A stretch of 64,000 nucleotides of DNA from Devosia riboflavina (GCF_000743575.1 NZ_JQGC01000004.1:1-64000); one strand, 5' to 3'; counted from the stretch's first letter, positions 18,175 to 27,641 are shown. The notes: generated by a model not told the origin, from the sequence alone. Translations and numbers: made by a program.

Positions 18175-18360
18175 CTTGATGTGCTCCTTGGCATGCAATT
18201 TGTTGTCCCCATATAGGCATGAAACGCGGGACGCGCCACTTGCGCTCTGCCGCTTGGCCTTCTAAGAGGAGGCCTCAACCGACATACCTCGCACCCCTTG
18301 TAGCGGCTTCTCGCCGCTCCCTTGGCGCGCGACCCGACGAACCAAGCATGGAGACCGACC

Positions 18361-19566
18361 GTGACCGGCTGGCAGCAATCCCCCGCGACCGCAGTTCTTA
18401 TTCTGGCTGACGGCACGCGCCTTGAGGGCCATGGCATTGGTGCAATCGGCCACGCCGCCGGCGAAGTCTGCTTCAACACCGCCATGACCGGCTACCAGGA
18501 AGTCCTCACAGACCCCTCCTATGCCGGCCAGATCATCACCTTCACCTTTCCCCATATCGGCAATGTCGGCACCAACGACGAAGATATTGAAACGGTGAAC
18601 ATGGCCGCTCTTTCGGGCGTGCGTGGCGTCGTGCTCAAGGCCGACATCACCAACCCCTCGAACTATCGCGCCGCCGAAAAGCTCGATGCCTGGCTCAAGA
18701 AGCGCAATATCATCGGCATCGCCGGCATCGACACGCGCGCCCTGACCGCCCTCATCCGCGAAAACGGCATGCCCAACGGCGTCATCGCCCACGAGCCGAC
18801 TGGCCAGTTCGACGAAGGCTCCATCAAGGCCGAACTGACGGCCTTCCCGGGCCTTGAAGGTCTCGATCTCGCCAAGGAAGTCACCACCGCCCAGACCTAT
18901 CACTGGGACCAGACGAGCTGGCAGTGGAACAGGGGCTACGGCAAGGTCGAAAACCCCGACTTCCACGTCGTTGCCATCGACTACGGCGCGAAGCGCAATA
19001 TCCTGCGCTGCCTTGCCGATCAGGGCGCCAAGGTCACCGTCGTGCCCGCCACCGCCTCTGCTTCCGACGTCCTGGCGCACAATCCAGACGCCATCTTCCT
19101 CTCTAACGGCCCTGGCGATCCGGCCGCGACCGGCAAATATGCCGTCCCGACCATCCAGAAGCTGATGGAGTCAGGCAAGCCGATGTTCGGCATCTGCCTC
19201 GGCCACCAGCTCCTGGGCCTTGCCCTCGGCGGCACGACCAGCAAGATGCACCAGGGCCACCACGGGGCTAACCACCCGGTCAAGGACCTAACCACCGGCA
19301 AGGTGGAAATCACCTCGATGAATCACGGCTTTGCCGTGGACGCCGAAAACCTGCCCGCCGGCGTTACCCAAACCCACATCTCGCTCTTTGACGGCTCCAA
19401 TGCCGGCCTCGCTGTCGATGGCAAGCCGATCTTCTCGGTGCAGTACCACCCTGAAGCCAGCCCCGGCCCGCAGGACAGCCACTATCTCTTCACGCGCTTC
19501 CTCAATCTGGTGCGCAAGGAGAAGGGCATTGCCGAATGGCCCGAGCACAAGGCACCCGCGGCCTAA
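18361..19566 (+). CDS. carA: Carbamoyl-phosphate synthase small subunit
   Basis: The 401-residue protein is the glutamine amidotransferase subunit that feeds ammonia to CarB for pyrimidine and arginine synthesis. The N-terminal CPSase domain has GEVCFNTAMTGYQEVLTDPSY. The class I GATase domain has the nucleophile in GICLGHQLLGLALGG and the His/Glu pair in QYHPEASPGPQD. The GTG start at 18361 has GGAG 7 nt upstream; a TTG 39 nt earlier is less likely. carB lies 20 kb away, as is usual in alphaproteobacteria. The stop codon abuts the azlC start. Confidence 0.97.
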   Translation: MTGWQQSPATAVLILADGTRLEGHGIGAIGHAAGEVCFNTAMTGYQEVLTDPSYAGQIITFTFPHIGNVGTNDEDIETVNMAALSGVRGVVLKADITNPSNYRAAEKLDAWLKKRNIIGIAGIDTRALTALIRENGMPNGVIAHEPTGQFDEGSIKAELTAFPGLEGLDLAKEVTTAQTYHWDQTSWQWNRGYGKVENPDFHVVAIDYGAKRNILRCLADQGAKVTVVPATASASDVLAHNPDAIFLSNGPGDPAATGKYAVPTIQKLMESGKPMFGICLGHQLLGLALGGTTSKMHQGHHGANHPVKDLTTGKVEITSMNHGFAVDAENLPAGVTQTHISLFDGSNAGLAVDGKPIFSVQYHPEASPGPQDSHYLFTRFLNLVRKEKGIAEWPEHKAPAA

Positions 19567-20283
19567 ATGAACCGCCAGGAGATCGTTGAGGGCCTGAAGG
19601 GCGGCGCCGTCGTGGCGCTGTCCTCTTCCCCTTTCGCGGTGCTGTTCGGCGCAGTCGCCGTGGACAACGGCCTCAGCCTTCCCGAAGTGGCGCTGATGTC
19701 GGCCACTGTCTATGCCGGCGCCAGCCAGCTCGTCGGCATCGAGCTTTTCGGCCAGCATGTCGCCGCCTGGCTGATCGTGCTCTCGATCTTCGCGGTCAAT
19801 TTCCGCCACGTTCTCTATTCGGCAGCGTTGACCCGCTATCTCACCCATTTCACGCTGGCCCAGAAGCTCCTTGCCTTCTTCGTGCTCATCGACCCCCAGT
19901 TCGCAGAAACCGTCCGCCGCGCCGAAAGCGGCAAGACCATCATGCTCGAATGGTATCTCGCCTTCGCCGCGACCATTTACGTACCCTGGCTGACCTTCAG
20001 CATTGTCGGCGCCGCCTTTGGCGCCATGATCGGCGATCCGCGCGTCTGGGCTATCGACGTGCTGCTGCCGCTCTACTTCCTCGGCATCGTCGTCGGCTTC
20101 CGCCGCAAGCCCAACTTTTATCCGGTAGTCGCCGCCAGCTTCATCGGCTCGGTCCTGGGCTATCAGTTCGTGGGCTCACCCTGGCATGTCAGCATCGGCG
20201 CCGCCTTCGGCGTGCTCGTCGCCGCGCTCATGCCCTTGTCGCCCCCACCCGGCGCCAAGACCGCAAAGGCCGGCCATTCATGA
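19567..20283 (+). CDS. azlC: AzlC-family branched-chain amino-acid exporter subunit
   Basis: The 238-residue integral membrane protein has SSSPFAVLFGAVAVDNGLSLPEVALMSATVYAGASQLVGIELF, the AzlC N-terminal signature (split here), and the characteristic NFRHVLYSAAL. AzlC with AzlD forms an exporter for branched-chain amino acids and analogues. The ATG follows the carA stop with no gap, so translation coupling is likely. GCCAGGAGATCG lies inside the gene, so initiation may depend on carA translation. Confidence 0.93.
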   Translation: MNRQEIVEGLKGGAVVALSSSPFAVLFGAVAVDNGLSLPEVALMSATVYAGASQLVGIELFGQHVAAWLIVLSIFAVNFRHVLYSAALTRYLTHFTLAQKLLAFFVLIDPQFAETVRRAESGKTIMLEWYLAFAATIYVPWLTFSIVGAAFGAMIGDPRVWAIDVLLPLYFLGIVVGFRRKPNFYPVVAASFIGSVLGYQFVGSPWHVSIGAAFGVLVAALMPLSPPPGAKTAKAGHS

Positions 20284-20594
20284 ATTTCGCGCTCGATCCG
20301 ACGACCGCTTGGCTGATCATCGCCGCAGCCGCAGCCACCTATCTGACGCGCATCGGCGGCTATGTGCTCATCACCCGCATGAGCAGCATTCCCCCACGCC
20401 TCGAAGCCGCGCTCAACGCCGTCCCTGCCGCCGTCCTGACGACCCTCTGCGCCCCCGCCTTCTTCAACGGCGGCCTCGACATCAAGCTCGCCATGTTTGT
20501 GGCGCTGGTCGTCAGCCTCAAATATCCCGGCCTGATCATGCTGGCAGCCGGCTGGGCCACCGCCATGCTCTGCCGCCACGCTTTTGGGCTCTGA
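20280..20594 (+). CDS. azlD: AzlD-family exporter subunit
   Basis: The 104-residue protein has three to four membrane helices with TYLTRIGGYVLITR and LNAVPAAVLTTLCAPAFF, typical of AzlD. It overlaps azlC by four bases (ATGA), indicating translational coupling and a heteromeric complex. It converges with the glycosyltransferase gene, 3 nt between stops. Confidence 0.92.
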   Translation: MNFALDPTTAWLIIAAAAATYLTRIGGYVLITRMSSIPPRLEAALNAVPAAVLTTLCAPAFFNGGLDIKLAMFVALVVSLKYPGLIMLAAGWATAMLCRHAFGL

Positions 20595-20597
20595 TCC

Positions 20598-22139
20598 CTA
20601 GCTCGACCTCTGCCGAACCACTTTGAGATTGGTCAGGCCACCAGCTTCAAATCCCTTGTCCCGCGCCATGATGCCGAAGGCTTCGGCGCCCAAGTGTAGT
20701 TTGTAAGGCGTCTCGGCAAAGCGCACACTGGCGTCGATAACGGCCCGTGCAATGAGCACGAAACTCTCCCCCACCCCATCGAGCGGCAACAGCGAGAAAA
20801 CCTTCTGATGGCCCAAATAGGTCCGGAACCCTTTGTTCCGGCGCACCACGCCATCCCGCCCGCCATCCTTGTAGAGCACTTTGAAAGGCGCAGCTTTCTC
20901 GTAGCGGAAAAGCTGGTCATCCCCCGGCGCGCCCGTTTCATCGACCACGTTGGCCGCCGTCACAGGAAGACCAGCGCCAAGCATGCGTTGGATCGCGTCA
21001 GCCGGAATGGCAGTCACATCGCCATCGACCAGCAGCAAATAGTCCTTATCAGCCGCGAACCCATCCAGAATGGCATTGTCCCGCGCCGCCGAAGACGCGA
21101 AATCGCCGCTCACGATCTCCGCCTGCAATCCGCTCCGCTCAAGCATTGCGGCCACGTCCCCTCGGTTGGCCTCGGCAGAAATATGGACTGCAAAGGTCAG
21201 CCGATCCCGAGGATAGTCGAGGGCGGCCAGCGCCTCCGAGAGAGCCGGCGACAAATCTCGCTTCCCGAGCCGCACCGCAACCTGAACCTGTGGCCGCTCC
21301 TCTGCCGGTACGATGACTTGATTGGTATAAAGCTGCAGCGGATCGGAGATAACCACCTTGGCCACTGCCGGATTGGCTATCTGCCGCCACGCCCACTTGA
21401 TGGCCGTGGGCACCTGCAGAATGGGAGCAAATCTGTTGCCACGCTTGTGCCAGGGCACCCAGGTGGTCATCCAGACATGGGACACAAGCGAACCACTCGT
21501 CGCGGGCACAACAGTACCGATCGGCTCCAGCAATGCGATGGCTTCGGCGTCAGAGCGCGTCTTGCGGCCATCCGCCAGCAGCGGCGACCAGACCATCGGC
21601 GACAACAATGTCGGGCGATCTTCCTTCTGCAGCCTGAGCACCGACGCCGTAACCATGGACGGCCCGGTGGAATAGAAGGTTTCCTGATCCACAAGATCAG
21701 GCATCCTGGCGACGATGTCCTGCCATAGGCGATGCCCCGGCACCGACCCCATGAAGGCATTGGTCAGGAGAAACGGCACGCCCTGGTGATGGCGATCCGG
21801 AAATATGTGCTCCAGCGGCTCGATGCCCAGGAAGCACTCATAATTCAGCAACCCATCGATGGACTGAAAAGGCTCGACATCGAGATCGGCATAGACGCCA
21901 CCCATGGCGCCCAGCACCAGATAGCGGAACGAATCCGCCCTCTGGATCATCTTGGGATAGGCGTCATATGTCGCGACAACGGCCGGATAGGTTTCAGCCA
22001 CGAAGGCCCGCATCGTCTCGTCAGTCCAGAGACGAATATCCCAGTCCGGATGCAGTCGGCGCCAGGCGTCGTAATAGGCCTGCATCTGGCGCGGAAGCTG
22101 TTCGGATTTCCAGGTGAAATGAAGGATTTTCGGGATCAT
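20598..22139 (-). CDS. Two-domain glycosyltransferase (DXD sugar-binding plus GT-A-like domain)
   Basis: The 513-residue protein's N-terminal half is a Gly_transf_sug domain: MIPKILHFTW, then RADSFRYLVLGAMGGVYADLD with the metal/sugar-nucleotide DXD at D85-D87. The C-terminal half looks like a second GT-A fold (PQVQVAVRLGKRDLSPALSEAL, YLLLVDGDVTAIP with D372-G-D374, similar to Anp1-type transferases). Both acidic motifs are intact. It probably adds sugars to a surface polysaccharide or lipid. No capsule genes adjoin it. A 7-bp GGCCGG hairpin follows upstream. Confidence 0.85.
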   Translation of the reverse strand: MIPKILHFTWKSEQLPRQMQAYYDAWRRLHPDWDIRLWTDETMRAFVAETYPAVVATYDAYPKMIQRADSFRYLVLGAMGGVYADLDVEPFQSIDGLLNYECFLGIEPLEHIFPDRHHQGVPFLLTNAFMGSVPGHRLWQDIVARMPDLVDQETFYSTGPSMVTASVLRLQKEDRPTLLSPMVWSPLLADGRKTRSDAEAIALLEPIGTVVPATSGSLVSHVWMTTWVPWHKRGNRFAPILQVPTAIKWAWRQIANPAVAKVVISDPLQLYTNQVIVPAEERPQVQVAVRLGKRDLSPALSEALAALDYPRDRLTFAVHISAEANRGDVAAMLERSGLQAEIVSGDFASSAARDNAILDGFAADKDYLLLVDGDVTAIPADAIQRMLGAGLPVTAANVVDETGAPGDDQLFRYEKAAPFKVLYKDGGRDGVVRRNKGFRTYLGHQKVFSLLPLDGVGESFVLIARAVIDASVRFAETPYKLHLGAEAFGIMARDKGFEAGGLTNLKVVRQRSS

Positions 22140-22208
22140 GGGCCGGCCAACTCAAAAAGACCGGCCCGGTTTAGCCAACCCTATGCCCCGAAGCTACCCC
22201 ATCTCGCC

Positions 22209-23117
22209 TCAGATATTCCCCGAGAACGTATCGCAATCATTGGGATTGCCGGATTCATAGCCGCGCTCAAACCAGTTCTGCCGCTGCGCCGACGTACCGT
22301 GATTGAACGTCTTGGGCACGGCATGGCCCTGCATGCGCTTCTGCAGCGTATCGTCGCCGATCTGCTCAGCCGCATTCAGCGCTTCCTCGATATCCCCGGA
22401 ATCGAGCAGATTCTGCTGCCCCGCATAATTGGCCCAGACGCCCGCATAGCAATCCGCCTGCAGTTCCACTCGCACCGAATAGGCATTGGCCTGTTCCTGG
22501 CTCATGCTCTGCCGGCGTCGATTGAACTCCGGCAACACGCCGGTGAGGTTCTGCACATGGTGCCCCACCTCATGCGCCAGCACATAGGCCTGCGCAAAGT
22601 CGCCCGGCGCACCGAACTTACGATGCAGCTCGTCATAAAAACTCAAGTCGATATAGACCTTGGAATCCACCGGGCAGTAAAACGGCCCCGTCCGCGCATC
22701 GGCCACGCCACAGCCCGAATTGGTCTGCCCGCTGAACAGCACCACGGGCGGCTCCGGATAATCCTCGCCGCTCGCCGCAAAAACCTCGGTCCAAAGATCT
22801 TCGGTTTCCTTGACCACCACGCCGACGAAATCGACCAGTTCATCCTGGCCCTCCGTCGGCAACTGCTGGGACGAAGCGCTCGATGTCGCGGTGTCCGAAC
22901 CGCCGGACAGCGAATCCAACGGATTCTGTCCCGTCACCATCCAGATAATGCCCAGCACAACGATGATGCCGATGACCCCACCGATCCCGCCGCGCGATCC
23001 ACCGCCCATGGGGATGCGAATGCCGCCACTACGCCCAAGCGAAGGCCCGCCGAAACCGCCCGCCTGTCCGCGACGATCCTCGATATTGCTGCTGCGTTCC
23101 CGACCACGCCACTTCAT
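22209..23117 (-). CDS. ypfJ: YpfJ-family neutral zinc metallopeptidase
   Basis: The 302-residue protein has a Gly/Arg-rich cytoplasmic N-terminus, one membrane helix (about residues 44-62), then an extracytoplasmic domain with the zinc motif HEVGH at 182-186, followed by HVQNLTGVLPEFNRRRQSMS. It also has ELQADCYAGVWA, where the third zinc ligand (Glu) is expected, and GTSAQRQNWFERGYESG at the end. The family (putative neutral zinc metallopeptidase) has no assigned substrate. It is divergent from cpdB. Confidence 0.9.
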   Translation of the reverse strand: MKWRGRERSSNIEDRRGQAGGFGGPSLGRSGGIRIPMGGGSRGGIGGVIGIIVVLGIIWMVTGQNPLDSLSGGSDTATSSASSQQLPTEGQDELVDFVGVVVKETEDLWTEVFAASGEDYPEPPVVLFSGQTNSGCGVADARTGPFYCPVDSKVYIDLSFYDELHRKFGAPGDFAQAYVLAHEVGHHVQNLTGVLPEFNRRRQSMSQEQANAYSVRVELQADCYAGVWANYAGQQNLLDSGDIEEALNAAEQIGDDTLQKRMQGHAVPKTFNHGTSAQRQNWFERGYESGNPNDCDTFSGNI

Positions 23118-23197
23118 GACGGCCCTCCATATTCACGTCTTTGGTAGCAACAAGCCGCAACAATTGGAACGGGTTGCACGCGCCGACAAAAAGGCCG

Positions 23198-23215
23198 CCG
23201 TCATCAAACTGTCAT
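23198..23215 (+). promoter_or_regulatory. Pho box (PhoB site) upstream of cpdB
   Basis: CCGTCAT (23198-23204), CAAA, CTGTCAT (23209-23215) is a 7-4-7 direct repeat matching the PhoB consensus CTGTCAT-N4-CTGTCAT at 13 of 14 positions. A -10 candidate, TAAAAA or TACATA, follows at 23231-23243. It is oriented toward cpdB with a leader of about 150 nt. Confidence 0.7.
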
Positions 23216-23395
23216 AAATTGACCACTCGGTAAAAACTACATAGCGTCTCCCCTGCTCCGTCATGCCAGCGTCACCGAACGCGGGCATGTCGAAGCCGCT
23301 TCCCGGGAGAGGAAGCGCCTGAGAAGCCGGACCAGACCGGCCAAGCGGAAATTTCGGCCCCAGGCTCACATGGCATTTCACTTGGAGATCATCAG

Positions 23396-25372
23396 ATGAA
23401 TTTTCTTCCAAAGATTTCACGCCGTAGCTTTCTCGCCGGCTCTGCTAGTCTAGGAGCAATGGCAGCAATGCACCCCTTCGCCGTTCAGGCGCAAGCGAAC
23501 CAGGCGCATCTGCGCATCATCGAGACCACCGACCTGCATGTCGCGGTCTTTGCCTATGACTATTATGCCGACGCCCCCAACGACACGATGGGCCTGGCAC
23601 GTACCGCGAGCCTCATCGAAGGCATCCGCGCCGAAGCCGGCAATTCCATGCTGCTCGACAATGGCGACATCATCCAGGGCAACCCGATGGGCGACTACAT
23701 CGCCTATGAAAAGGGGCTCGACGGCAATATCCACCCGATCATCGCCGCCATGAACACCCTAGGCTACGAAGCCGCGACCCTCGGCAATCACGAATTCAAC
23801 TACGGCCTCGAATTCCTCGACAAGGCCCTCGCAGGCGCCACCTTCCCCTTCGTCTCCGCCAATCTCGTGCGCGGCGACCTCGCCGCTGACGCGCTCAGCG
23901 ACGAAACCTATCTCCAGCCCTATCGCATCGTCGAAAAGGAACTGACCGACGGCGCTGGCGCCACCAAGACCATTAGGGTTGGTCTCATCGGCTTCCTGCC
24001 GCCCCAGATCATGACCTGGGACGCAACGCACCTCACCGGCAAGGTCAACACGCGCGACATCGTCGAAACCGCCCAGGCCTATGTGCCGAAGATGAAGGAA
24101 GAAGGCGCCGATATCATCATCGCCCTCTCCCATTCCGGCATCGCCGCCGACCAGACGACTGGCGCAGAAAACGCCTCGCTGCAGCTCGCTGCCGTTGAAG
24201 GCATCGACGTCGTCCTCACCGGCCACCAGCACCTCGTCTTCCCTGGCCCGGATTATGAAGGCATCGAAGGCGCCGACATCACTACCGGCACGCTTGCCGG
24301 CAAGCCGGCCGTCATGCCTGGCTTCTGGGGCAGCCATATGGGCCTCATCGACCTGCTGCTCGAGCAGGACGCCGACGGCAAGTGGACCATTGCCTCGCAC
24401 ACCTCCGAAGCCCGCCCGATCTTCGAGCGCGTCGAAGGCAAGGTGAATGCCCTCGTCGAAGACGAAGCCGACATCATCACGGAAGTCACCGACGAACACG
24501 AGGAAACCCTCGACTATATCCGCCGCGCCGTCGGCGAGACCGCGGCCCCGCTCCACTCCTATTTCGCTCTCGTCGCCGATGATCCGTCCGTGCAGATCGT
24601 GAGCCAGGCCCAAACCTGGTACATCGCGCAGATGATGAAGGGTACCGAATGGGAAAGCCTGCCGATCCTCTCGGCTGCCGCCCCCTTCAAGTCCGGCGGC
24701 CGCGGCGGCCCGGATTATTATACCGACGTTCCCGTTGGCCCCGTCGCCATCAAGAACGTCGCCGACCTCTACCTCTATCCCAACACCATCCAGGCTGTGG
24801 TCATCACTGGCGCCGACGTGAAGAACTGGCTCGAACGCTCGGCCGGCATCTTCAACCAGATCGAAGCCGGCGCCAAAGACGCCGACCTCATCAACCTCGA
24901 TTTCCCGTCCTACAATTTCGACGTCATCGATGGCGTTACCTACAAGATCGACCTCACCCAGCCCTCCAAATATTCCTCGGACGGCAAGGAAGAGCCGAAC
25001 CCCGACGCCAACCGCATTGTCGACCTGTCCTATGACGGCAAGCCGATCGATCCGGCCCAAAAATTTGTGGTCGCCACCAACAACTACCGCGCCGGCGGCG
25101 GCGGCACCTTCCCGAACATCAATTCGGACGTGATCGTCTTCAAGGGTCCCGATACCAACCGCGACCTCATCGTGCGTTTCATCATCGAAAACGGCACGAT
25201 CAACCCCAAGGCCGACAGCAACTGGTCGCTGGCCCCCATCGCCGACACCACTGTGCTCTTCGCCACCGGCCCCAAAGCCGCTGAGCACGTGGCCGACGTC
25301 ACCGCGGTCAAGATCGAAGCCACAGGCGAAACCAATGCCGACGGCTTTGGCCTCTATCGCATCACGCTGTAA
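23396..25372 (+). CDS. cpdB: Periplasmic 2',3'-cyclic-nucleotide 2'-phosphodiesterase/3'-nucleotidase
   Basis: The 658-residue protein has a twin-arginine signal ([17 protein letters not shown]) with cleavage near AVQAQA. The metallophosphoesterase domain has [22 protein letters not shown] and GHQHLVFPG, which bind two metals. The C-terminal 5'-nucleotidase domain has [14 protein letters not shown] for base stacking. It converts 2',3'-cyclic nucleotides to nucleosides and phosphate. The Pho box upstream and the RNase T2 gene downstream support a role in taking phosphate from RNA. The ATG at 23396 precedes the signal directly. Confidence 0.95.
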   Translation: MNFLPKISRRSFLAGSASLGAMAAMHPFAVQAQANQAHLRIIETTDLHVAVFAYDYYADAPNDTMGLARTASLIEGIRAEAGNSMLLDNGDIIQGNPMGDYIAYEKGLDGNIHPIIAAMNTLGYEAATLGNHEFNYGLEFLDKALAGATFPFVSANLVRGDLAADALSDETYLQPYRIVEKELTDGAGATKTIRVGLIGFLPPQIMTWDATHLTGKVNTRDIVETAQAYVPKMKEEGADIIIALSHSGIAADQTTGAENASLQLAAVEGIDVVLTGHQHLVFPGPDYEGIEGADITTGTLAGKPAVMPGFWGSHMGLIDLLLEQDADGKWTIASHTSEARPIFERVEGKVNALVEDEADIITEVTDEHEETLDYIRRAVGETAAPLHSYFALVADDPSVQIVSQAQTWYIAQMMKGTEWESLPILSAAAPFKSGGRGGPDYYTDVPVGPVAIKNVADLYLYPNTIQAVVITGADVKNWLERSAGIFNQIEAGAKDADLINLDFPSYNFDVIDGVTYKIDLTQPSKYSSDGKEEPNPDANRIVDLSYDGKPIDPAQKFVVATNNYRAGGGGTFPNINSDVIVFKGPDTNRDLIVRFIIENGTINPKADSNWSLAPIADTTVLFATGPKAAEHVADVTAVKIEATGETNADGFGLYRITL

Positions 25373-25397
25373 GCAGCGAAACCACGGCTCCTTCGCC

Positions 25398-25420
25398 TCC
25401 CTCCCCCTTGTGGGGAGGGA
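25398..25420. repeat. REP-like palindrome
   Basis: TCCCTCCCC / GGGGAGGGA around CTTGT, followed by ATGAGGGTGGGG. This is a sequence type often dispersed between genes in Hyphomicrobiales. Confidence 0.55.
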
Positions 25421-25450
25421 ATGAGGGTGGGGGTACCGGCTGGCAAAATA

Positions 25451-25477
25451 CCAAGGGAGCCGCTAAGGCTCCCTTGG
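25451..25477. other. 11-bp hairpin between cpdB and the RNase T2 gene
   Basis: CCAAGGGAGCC / GGCTCCCTTGG with loop GCTAA. No T tract follows, so it may protect or attenuate rather than fully terminate, leaving the RNase gene partly linked to cpdB. Confidence 0.6.
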
Positions 25478-25495
25478 CCATTATGGGAGAGCGAA

Positions 25496-26482
25496 ATGCT
25501 GCGGATTCTTATCACCCTGCTTCTCGTCCTCCTCGCCATCCCCGCCCGCGCTGAAGTCCCCCTCACCGGCTATTTCACCGCCACCCAAACCTGCCCGGCT
25601 TTCCAATCCATCAGCCGCGAAACCAATCCCGGCGATATCACCACCCGTCCCGGCACGGCCTACGATCTCGTCGCCGGCAACAAAGCCCAGCCCACCCATC
25701 TCTGGATCGTCGTCCCCGGCGCCGAACCCGACCGCCGCTGGGTTTCCGTCACCTGCGGCACCCGCTCGACCGATGCCGAAGGCCGCGTCGACGAACCCAC
25801 GCCTCCCGCCCCGCCACTGACCTATCGCGGCACCCAATACATCCTCGCCGTAAACTGGCAGCCCGCCTTCTGCGAACTCAGCCCCCGCAAGACCGAGTGC
25901 CGCAACCAGCGCGCCACGAGTTTTGAAGCCACCAATTTCACCCTGCACGGCCTCTGGCCGCAGCCACGCAGCAATGAATATTGCAACGTCTCGACCGGAG
26001 ACCGCTACGCCAGCGAAGACGGCCGCTGGCGCGATCTCCCCATCCTCGACCTGCCCCTCGCCATCCGCCGCGACCTCGACGAAGTCATGCCCGGCAGCCA
26101 ATCCGGCCTAGACCGCCACGAATGGACCAAGCACGGTACCTGCTACGGCACCGACGCGCGCCAATACTATGCCGACGCCCTCGACCTCATGATGGCCCTC
26201 AACACGTCCGAAGTCGCCGAACTCTTTGCATCGAACATTGGCAAGCGCATCACCCTCACGCAAGTCCGCGCCGCCTTCGACAACGCTTTCGGTCCCGGTG
26301 CCGGTGAGCGCGTCCGTATGACCTGCGAACAAGACGGCAATCGCACCATCATCACCGAACTGACCATTGGCCTGACCGGTGGGGTCAACGGCCCCGACTC
26401 CCTGCCCCGCCTCATCGCCGCCGCCTCCCCCACGGACGGCGGCTGCCGCTCCGGTCAAGTCGACGCCGTAGGGCTACGCTGA
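25496..26482 (+). CDS. Secreted ribonuclease T2
   Basis: The 328-residue protein has a Sec signal peptide (MLRILITLLLVLLAIPARA, cleaved near residue 19). An N-terminal extension of about 100 residues precedes the RNase T2 fold. Both catalytic motifs are intact: CAS I FTLHGLWPQ and CAS II HEWTKHGTC. Cysteines suggest several disulfides. RNase T2 cleaves RNA to 2',3'-cyclic and then 3' nucleotides, the substrates of the CpdB encoded upstream. GGGAG lies 6-7 nt before the ATG at 25496. Confidence 0.95.
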   Translation: MLRILITLLLVLLAIPARAEVPLTGYFTATQTCPAFQSISRETNPGDITTRPGTAYDLVAGNKAQPTHLWIVVPGAEPDRRWVSVTCGTRSTDAEGRVDEPTPPAPPLTYRGTQYILAVNWQPAFCELSPRKTECRNQRATSFEATNFTLHGLWPQPRSNEYCNVSTGDRYASEDGRWRDLPILDLPLAIRRDLDEVMPGSQSGLDRHEWTKHGTCYGTDARQYYADALDLMMALNTSEVAELFASNIGKRITLTQVRAAFDNAFGPGAGERVRMTCEQDGNRTIITELTIGLTGGVNGPDSLPRLIAAASPTDGGCRSGQVDAVGLR

Positions 26483-26498
26483 AACGATCCCCCACCGG

Positions 26499-26560
26499 CT
26501 GTCATCCCGGCGAAGGCCGGAACCCATCTTGAGATTTCAGGATAGGCCCGGGGTGATTAT
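26499..26560. repeat. REP-like dispersed repeat
   Basis: The repeat has GTCATCCCGGCGAAGGCCGG followed by CCCATCTTGAGAT. The same parts recur at 61142-61212. Confidence 0.6.
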
Positions 26561-26599
26561 CGAGTTTTCGGATATTTCGAAGCCGACCGAGGCGCCGGC

Positions 26600-27043
26600 T
26601 TAACCCGCCGCCTTATCCAGCCGCTCCCGCAGCGCCACAAGTTCGCGCCGCATCGCCTCCGTGGTCTCAAAGGACTGCCCGACACCATCGATAACGGCCA
26701 GCGGAATGGACAACGCCTTGTCCTTCAGCGCCCGTCCTTCGGCAGTCAGGCGAATGCGCACCTGCCGCTCGTCCTCTTCATCGCGATGCCGACCGACGAG
26801 CCCCCGCGCCTCTAAGCGCTTGATGAGCGGCGTAATTGTCCCCGAGTCGAGGAACAATCGCTCGCCCAGCGCCTTTACCGTGATGTCGTCCTTTTCCCAG
26901 AGCACGAGGAAAGCGAGATATTGCGGATAGGTCAGATCCAGCGCGTCCAGCCGCGGTTTGTAGAAGCGTGTAAAGGCGTGCCCGGCCGAATAGACGGCAA
27001 AGCACAGCATCTGGTCGATTGTCGGCATCCGCTTTTCGCTCAT
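26600..27043 (-). CDS. ohrR: Organic peroxide-sensing MarR-family repressor OhrR
   Basis: The 147-residue protein has the OhrR N-terminus QMLCFAVYSAGHAFTRFY, with the redox cysteine at residue 14 as the only cysteine, hence 1-Cys type. It also has conserved tyrosines (residues 18 and 39 region) and the winged helix TVKALGERLFLDSGTITPLIKRLEARGLV with wing DEEDERQVRIRLT. The start MSEKRM at 27043 has AAGGAG 5 nt upstream. It is divergent from ohr and should repress both genes until oxidised. Confidence 0.95.
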   Translation of the reverse strand: MSEKRMPTIDQMLCFAVYSAGHAFTRFYKPRLDALDLTYPQYLAFLVLWEKDDITVKALGERLFLDSGTITPLIKRLEARGLVGRHRDEEDERQVRIRLTAEGRALKDKALSIPLAVIDGVGQSFETTEAMRRELVALRERLDKAAG

Positions 27044-27081
27044 CACCGCTCCTTTCAATGTCAAAAATCTATCACACAAAT

Positions 27082-27101
27082 TTCTATTGCGCACAATTGA
27101 A
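27082..27101. promoter_or_regulatory. OhrR operator candidate
   Basis: TTCTATTG-CGCA-CAATTGAA is an inverted repeat with one mismatch per 8-bp arm, located between the divergent ohrR and ohr starts. The AT-rich arms and TTG...CAA core resemble known OhrR sites. Confidence 0.65.
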
Positions 27102-27158
27102 TTTTGCACTAGTGAATAGCCGTCACGAAATTTCATCCCTCCAAAGGAAATCGTCGCA

Positions 27159-27608
27159 ATGTCCATCAAAGCTGCAGTTTACACCGCCAATGCCCACACC
27201 ACTGGCGGCCGCACCGGCACCAGCAAGACCGACGATGGTCGTCTTGCCGTAACCCTCGATACGCCAAAGGCCATGGGCGGCAATGACGGCCCGGGCACCA
27301 ACCCCGAACAGCTCTTCGCCGTCGGCTATTCTGCCTGCTTCCTCGGCGCGCTGAAGGCCGTCGCCCGCGGCGAAAAGGTGAAGATTCCAGACGAAACCAG
27401 CATCGACGCTGCCGTCTCCTTCGGCGAAAACGCCAATGGCCCCGGCTTCGCCATCGCCGTTGAGCTGAAGGTATCGATCCCCGGCCTCGACCATGCCCAG
27501 GCGGAAGACCTGGTCCACAAGGCCCACCAGATCTGCCCCTATTCCAACGCGACCCGCGGCAATGTCGACGTTACCCTGACCGTCGCCCAAGACCTGGCCG
27601 ACGCCTGA
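27159..27608 (+). CDS. ohr: Organic hydroperoxide reductase Ohr (OsmC family)
   Basis: The 149-residue protein has catalytic cysteines C60 (GYSACFLGAL) and C126 (HQICPYSNATRGN) and the conserved Arg in GGRTG (18). Ohr reduces organic and fatty-acid hydroperoxides using dihydrolipoyl groups. AAAGGA lies about 11 nt before the ATG. It is followed by a strong terminator and divergent from ohrR, forming a closed peroxide-response pair. Confidence 0.97.
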   Translation: MSIKAAVYTANAHTTGGRTGTSKTDDGRLAVTLDTPKAMGGNDGPGTNPEQLFAVGYSACFLGALKAVARGEKVKIPDETSIDAAVSFGENANGPGFAIAVELKVSIPGLDHAQAEDLVHKAHQICPYSNATRGNVDVTLTVAQDLADA

Positions 27609-27614
27609 AACAAG

Positions 27615-27641
27615 AAGGGCGCCTCTTAAGGCGCCCTTTTC
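27615..27641 (+). terminator. Terminator after ohr, possibly bidirectional
   Basis: A 10-bp stem AAGGGCGCCT / AGGCGCCCTT with loop CTTA, then TTC. A T-containing flank also exists on the minus strand, toward the converging MFS gene. Confidence 0.85.

Noticed and set aside
21732..23147. 471-codon plus frame opposite the glycosyltransferase and YpfJ genes
   Set aside because: It spans two real genes and their gap, reads as Arg/His/Pro-rich sequence and has no domain.
23759..25288. 509-codon minus frame opposite cpdB
   Set aside because: Gly/Asp/Val-rich antisense translation of cpdB, without start signal or motifs.
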